Source: Hyphomicrobium sp.
Lineage (GTDB): Bacteria > Pseudomonadota > Alphaproteobacteria > Rhizobiales > Hyphomicrobiaceae
Length of the DNA stretch: 43,143 nt
Direction: 5' to 3'
Assembly (NCBI RefSeq): GCF_003987855.1
Contig: NZ_RXIZ01000018.1
Span: forward strand, 834-43,976
Each line of letters begins with the position of its first letter. Position 1 is the stretch's first letter. Below are positions 39,458 to 43,143 of the stretch, one piece after another. The notes beneath the pieces were generated by a model. That model was not told the DNA's origin. It saw nothing but the letters and a program-made list of their open reading frames with translations, and did not search any database. The position numbers were made by a program, and so were the translations under genes.

Positions 39458-41409
39458 CGGGAAATACAGAAGCAATCGAGACATTCCGCGTGGAAGCTGC
39501 GGAACTCTTGGAGCGTATTGAGCAAGGCTTGTTGGATCTCTCGCGTAAGCCCGGCGATCGGGCTCTTGTGGATGAGGTTTTCCGCAGCCTTCATACGCTC
39601 AAAGGGTCTGGAGCGATGTTCGGTTTCGATGCGCTGGCATCGTTTACGCATCATTGCGAAACCGCTTTCGACAAGGTTCGAAAAGGAGAGGTTGTGGCCA
39701 CTCCGAACCTCGTTTCCGTCGTGCTGGCAGCGCAGGACCACATGCGCACCCTGCTTGGCGGGGGTGCGGGTGACGACGCGGTCGGAAAAGATTTGCTTGG
39801 GCGACTCGAGCGTGAAGTGGCAATTGCTTCGGGATCTGCTGGCCCAGAACCTGCGGATAAGACTGAGTGGACCATTCTCTTTACGTTACCCCCGAACGCG
39901 CTTGTCAACGGATGCAATCCGCTGGCGCTTCTCGCAGAAATGCGAGAACTGGGGGACTGCACCGTCATCGCGGATGTCTCGGACGTCCCACCACTTGATG
40001 CTCTCGTCGCGAATGAATGTTATGTCTCGTGGAGAGTGACGCTCCATTCCGATCGGCCGCGCACTGAGATCGAAGACGTCTTCATGTTCATCATCGATGA
40101 CATGAAGCTTGAGATTCAACAAGCCGGCTCGAAGGCGATTGAACCAGCAGCTTCGACAGCTGTTGATGTGCCGGCAGAGGTGTCGTCACCCGTGCCGGCT
40201 TCCCGCCAGGCGGAGAGCCGATCGTTGCCGAAAGGCGGCGAGAGTGTACGCGTGCCGGCAGAGCGCCTTGACGAATTGATGGATCGAGTCGGCGAATTGG
40301 TCATCGCACAATCGCGACTCAGCCAGATCGCAGCTGCAAGTCCAGACCTCAACTTGAGAGCGGTGTCGGAAGATATCGAGCGGCTTTCGAACGAATTGCG
40401 CAACACCATGATGGTTCTGCGTATGGTTCCAGTCGGGACCCTGTTCAGCCGTTTCCGTAGGTTGGTGCATGACCTTGCGAGGGATACCGGCAAGAGCATT
40501 GAGCTGACGACAGAGGGCGAGGCCACAGAGGTCGATAAAACCGTGATTGAGCGGCTTGCCGACCCGCTCGTGCATCTGGTGCGGAACTCGATCGACCACG
40601 GGTTGGAGACTCCGGATCAGCGTAAGACCGCGGGCAAGCCAGAAACCGGCCAAGTCCGACTTGCTGCTCAGCATGCTGGCGGCGAAGTGGTGATAACGAT
40701 CACGGACGACGGCCGAGGCATCGATCGTGGCCGCGTTCGCGCAAAAGCCGAGGCGCAAGGGCTCATCGTGCCGAACGCTCAGCTCAGCGACCAAGAGCTT
40801 CTGCAGCTGATCTTCCAGCCAGGTTTTTCCACGGCTCAGACCATTACGAACCTGTCGGGGCGCGGCGTGGGAATGGATGTCGTCAAGCGTACGGTCGAAG
40901 CCTTGCGTGGTTCGATCGACCTGACGAGCAAGCCAGGCGTCGGCTCTGAGGTTTCTCTGCGTATACCTCTCACCTTGGCGATCATTGATGGTCTGCTTGT
41001 GCGCGTCGGCAAGGGCCGGTACGTCATTCCTCTATCTGCTGTCGAAGAGTGTCTGGAACTCCCGGTCGAGCAGGATATGCGGTCGCGAGGCCGGAGTTTC
41101 ATCTCGCTTCGTGACTCACTCGTACCCTTCCTCAGATTGCGTGAGCTCTTCCAGACGGGCACTGAGCCTGACCGCTATCAGAAGGTCGTGGTTGTGTCGA
41201 CGGGCTCCGAACGTGTCGGCCTCGTCGTCGATCAGATCATCGGCGATCACCAGACCGTCATTAAGGCGATGTCGAAGCTGCATGAGGACGTCGCGATGTT
41301 CTCAGGCGCCACGATCCTCGGCGATGGCGCTGTAGCGCTCATCCTCGACATTCCGCATCTTGTTGAGACGGGCCAAAATCAGGAGGCGCAGCTGCGCAAG
41401 GCAGGATGA
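39454..41409 (+). CDS. cheA: Chemotaxis histidine kinase CheA
   Basis: 651 aa with the standard order: Hpt domain with His47 in RSLHTLKGSGAMFGF, a P2-like region (about 130-250), dimerisation P3 (VPAERLDELMDRVGELVIAQSRL), the HATPase P4 with N box LVRNSIDHGLETPDQR (about 375-390), G1 DDGRGIDRGRVRAKA, F box FQPGFST and G2 SGRGVGMDVVKR, and a CheW-like P5 (from about 510). It autophosphorylates in response to receptors and passes phosphate to CheY. ATGA overlaps on both sides tie it to cheY and cheW. Confidence 0.97.
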   Translation: MTGNTEAIETFRVEAAELLERIEQGLLDLSRKPGDRALVDEVFRSLHTLKGSGAMFGFDALASFTHHCETAFDKVRKGEVVATPNLVSVVLAAQDHMRTLLGGGAGDDAVGKDLLGRLEREVAIASGSAGPEPADKTEWTILFTLPPNALVNGCNPLALLAEMRELGDCTVIADVSDVPPLDALVANECYVSWRVTLHSDRPRTEIEDVFMFIIDDMKLEIQQAGSKAIEPAASTAVDVPAEVSSPVPASRQAESRSLPKGGESVRVPAERLDELMDRVGELVIAQSRLSQIAAASPDLNLRAVSEDIERLSNELRNTMMVLRMVPVGTLFSRFRRLVHDLARDTGKSIELTTEGEATEVDKTVIERLADPLVHLVRNSIDHGLETPDQRKTAGKPETGQVRLAAQHAGGEVVITITDDGRGIDRGRVRAKAEAQGLIVPNAQLSDQELLQLIFQPGFSTAQTITNLSGRGVGMDVVKRTVEALRGSIDLTSKPGVGSEVSLRIPLTLAIIDGLLVRVGKGRYVIPLSAVEECLELPVEQDMRSRGRSFISLRDSLVPFLRLRELFQTGTEPDRYQKVVVVSTGSERVGLVVDQIIGDHQTVIKAMSKLHEDVAMFSGATILGDGAVALILDIPHLVETGQNQEAQLRKAG

Positions 41410-41921
41410 GCGAAGCAGTGAACTCTGACGCAGGTGCAAGAGACATGTCTGACGAGCTTGAAGTTCTGACATTCGATCTTCATGGCGAGACGCTGGCGCT
41501 TGAAGCGAGCATCGTTCGTGAAATCATGGATATGACGGCAATAACGGTAGTGCCCGGCGCATCGGCTCTGGTCGGTGGCGTTATCAACTTCCGTGGCAAG
41601 GTTATTCCTCTTGCAAATCTGCATCTCGCTTTCGGAATGGAAGTGGGTCCGACCACGATCGACAGCCGCATCGTCGTCATCGAATTAGAGCTCGATGGAA
41701 CCTTTACGTTCATCGGACTGCGAACGGATAAGGTCAATGAGGTGACCACGCTCGATCTTACTAAGAAAGAGCCGCCGCCGAGCATCGGTATGCGTTGGCG
41801 GCCTGAATACGTGAAGTGTCTTGTGAAGAGGGGCGGCGAGTTCGTTGTGCTGCCCGATCTGCATAGCATCTTCGCTGTTGGATCTCACACGACGGGAGGT
41901 ACGCTCAAGGCCGTCGCTTAA
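41406..41921 (+). CDS. cheW: CheW coupling protein
   Basis: 171 aa, one CheW domain: LEVLTFDLHGETLALEASIVREI, VPGASALVGGVINFRGKVIPLANL and FTFIGLRTDKVNEVTTLD. It links chemoreceptors to CheA in the signalling array at the inner membrane. The start overlaps the cheA stop as ATGA. A short N-terminal extension (about 20 residues) precedes the domain. It is followed by the receptor gene after 141 bp. Confidence 0.95.
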   Translation: MSEAVNSDAGARDMSDELEVLTFDLHGETLALEASIVREIMDMTAITVVPGASALVGGVINFRGKVIPLANLHLAFGMEVGPTTIDSRIVVIELELDGTFTFIGLRTDKVNEVTTLDLTKKEPPPSIGMRWRPEYVKCLVKRGGEFVVLPDLHSIFAVGSHTTGGTLKAVA

Positions 41922-42062
41922 GACACTTTTTTGGAATGCCCTGCGCATCATGCGCCGGCGAGACTCATGACGAGTTCCGTTCGATAGCAACGGTGAAGCT
42001 ATCGCAATCCGTTCATGACATTCGCAGGGAAGCCGTGAGGTTTCCATTCAAAGGGCATTGCT

Positions 42063-43143
42063 ATGCGATTCACGATCAAGACCAAGCTTGCGTCGACGTT
42101 TTCTATCCTCACCGTGCTGTCCGCAGTGATGGCTGGCATCGCCATCTACAACCTCAGCTCGCTCAACAGCCAGATCACGGACATGATCTCGGGGCCGGTC
42201 AAACAACAGCAGTTGTTGAGCGATCTTCAAAATACCTTGAACGTCGTAGCGCGCAGCGAAAAGAACGCTGCATTGACGAACGATGCGCAATTGACTGCTG
42301 AATTCAAGAAGCGCGCTGAAGAAGCGTCGGCGAAGGTTCGTGGCCTTATACCGCAGATACTTGCTGTATCTGACGGTACAGTCAAATCGCTCATCGATGG
42401 CCTTCAGAAGTCGATGGATGAATATTTCGCTTTAGATCAGGAAGTATTGCGATTGGCATCGCTCAATACTGCAGAGGCCAATGCTCAAGCCGGCAACATA
42501 TCTATGGGCGAAGGTCGCAAAAAGCTCACAGCTATGTTCGATATCGTCGATAAGGTCGACGCAGCTGCTGCTCAAAATATGAGAGACACCGACGAGCGCA
42601 CGAACGACCAGTACGTCACTTCGCGCAATTTGCTGACTGCTGCGACGTTGATCCTGCTGCTGACATCTGTTGGGGCCGCAATTTGGATCTCGGTCATTGT
42701 TTCTCGCGGTCTCTCCAAGGGCGTAGCCCTGGCGCAGGCCGTGTCGATCGGCGACTTGGATCAGAACGTCGACGTTACGACGAACGACGAGATCAAAGAT
42801 CTCATCGATGCGATGAACCGCATGACGGCAAACCTGCGCGAAACTGCGCTTCTTGCCGATAAGGTCTCCAATGGCGATCTGACAGTCGAACCCAAACCGC
42901 TGTCTGATAAGGACATCCTTGGGCTTGCCCTTCAGCGCATGGTGGAACGCCTGCGCAGCGTCGTCACTGATGCAATCGCTGCCTCTGAGAACGTGTCATC
43001 TGGCAGCCAGCAGCTTTCGTCGGCATCGGAGCAGGTGTCGCAGGGTGCGACCGAGCAGGCTTCGGCGGCCGAAGAGGCCTCGGCCTCGATGGAAGAGATG
43101 GCAGCCAACATCAAGCAGAACGCTGACAACGCTGCGCAGACGG
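42063..43143 (+). CDS. Methyl-accepting chemotaxis protein (3' end outside window)
   Basis: 360 codons visible; the frame is open to the end of the window. It starts MRFTIKTKLASTFSILTVLS with a first transmembrane helix, a periplasmic four-helix-bundle sensor (about 35-190, 4HB_MCP-like, no Cache motif seen), a second helix (LLTAATLILLLTSVGAAIWISVIV, about 196-219), a HAMP domain (about 216-270) and the start of the methyl-accepting coil (SSGSQQLSSASEQVSQGATEQ, then ASAAEEASASMEEMAANIKQ), a methylation-type helix. AAAGGG lies about 8 nt before the ATG. It is probably the receptor of the preceding che genes; ligand unknown. The signalling tip is beyond the window. Confidence 0.93.
   Translation, partial: MRFTIKTKLASTFSILTVLSAVMAGIAIYNLSSLNSQITDMISGPVKQQQLLSDLQNTLNVVARSEKNAALTNDAQLTAEFKKRAEEASAKVRGLIPQILAVSDGTVKSLIDGLQKSMDEYFALDQEVLRLASLNTAEANAQAGNISMGEGRKKLTAMFDIVDKVDAAAAQNMRDTDERTNDQYVTSRNLLTAATLILLLTSVGAAIWISVIVSRGLSKGVALAQAVSIGDLDQNVDVTTNDEIKDLIDAMNRMTANLRETALLADKVSNGDLTVEPKPLSDKDILGLALQRMVERLRSVVTDAIAASENVSSGSQQLSSASEQVSQGATEQASAAEEASASMEEMAANIKQNADNAAQT

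Noticed and set aside
1-43143. CRISPR arrays, tRNA/rRNA genes, insertion sequences, prophage
   Set aside because: No regular direct repeats, no tRNA-like cloverleaf, no transposase or integrase motif was seen when reading the spacers and the encoded proteins.

Overview
The window reads as a chromosomal segment of an alphaproteobacterium, most likely order Hyphomicrobiales. The evidence is indirect: an FNR/FixK-type anaerobox in front of the cyd genes, a TTAA-N7-TTAA CtrA-type box, a cobalamin riboswitch driving cbtB-cbtA, moderately high GC, and protein sequences that read as rhizobial/Hyphomicrobium-like. The genus is not established. No rRNA, tRNA, CRISPR array, insertion sequence or prophage was seen. 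The window opens inside dxs and closes inside a chemoreceptor gene.

Layout. 1-4.1 kb: 3' end of dxs with a terminator, two tandem secreted Cys-rich mini-proteins, a LysR regulator, a secreted hypothetical and a DUF1289 protein. 4.2-5.9 kb: cobalt transport genes cbtB-cbtA behind a cobalamin riboswitch, with a divergent phosphatase-like protein that has lost its catalytic histidine. 6.1-14 kb: an iron acquisition block made of efeU, a cupredoxin-M75 EfeO, the EfeB DyP peroxidase, a second stand-alone M75 protein, a heme-type TonB-dependent receptor and a TonB. 14-20.4 kb: cytochrome bd operon cydD-cydC-cydA-cydB-cydX with an FNR-type site; cydX (46 aa) is easily missed. 20.6-26 kb: a secreted hypothetical, a Tat-exported dienelactone hydrolase-like protein, and an AaeB/AaeX/AaeA-type efflux operon divergent from a TetR gene, with a perfect 14-bp palindrome between them. 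26-28 kb: an exosortase E/CPBP-protease fusion preceded by a 58-aa GTG-start gene that looks like its VPEID-CTERM-type substrate. 28.4-36.3 kb: an EthD-family protein, a one-pass hypothetical and an ABC-transporter-dependent surface polysaccharide cluster (Wzm/Wzt-type transporter, two methyltransferases, two glycosyltransferases). 36.3-38.4 kb: an RlmL-type rRNA methyltransferase, a cupin and a small membrane protein. 38.6 kb to the end: a chemotaxis operon (STAS protein, CheY, CheA, CheW, methyl-accepting protein).

How the parts work together. The iron block could make one route from outer membrane to cytoplasm: receptor and TonB bring iron or heme into the periplasm, and EfeO/EfeM/EfeB/EfeU handle and import the iron. 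The bd oxidase operon is assembled as exporter (CydDC) plus oxidase (CydABX) and appears oxygen-controlled. The most unusual locus is the compact exosortase E pair: enzyme and probable substrate form a two-gene operon under a CtrA-type box, close to a polysaccharide export cluster.
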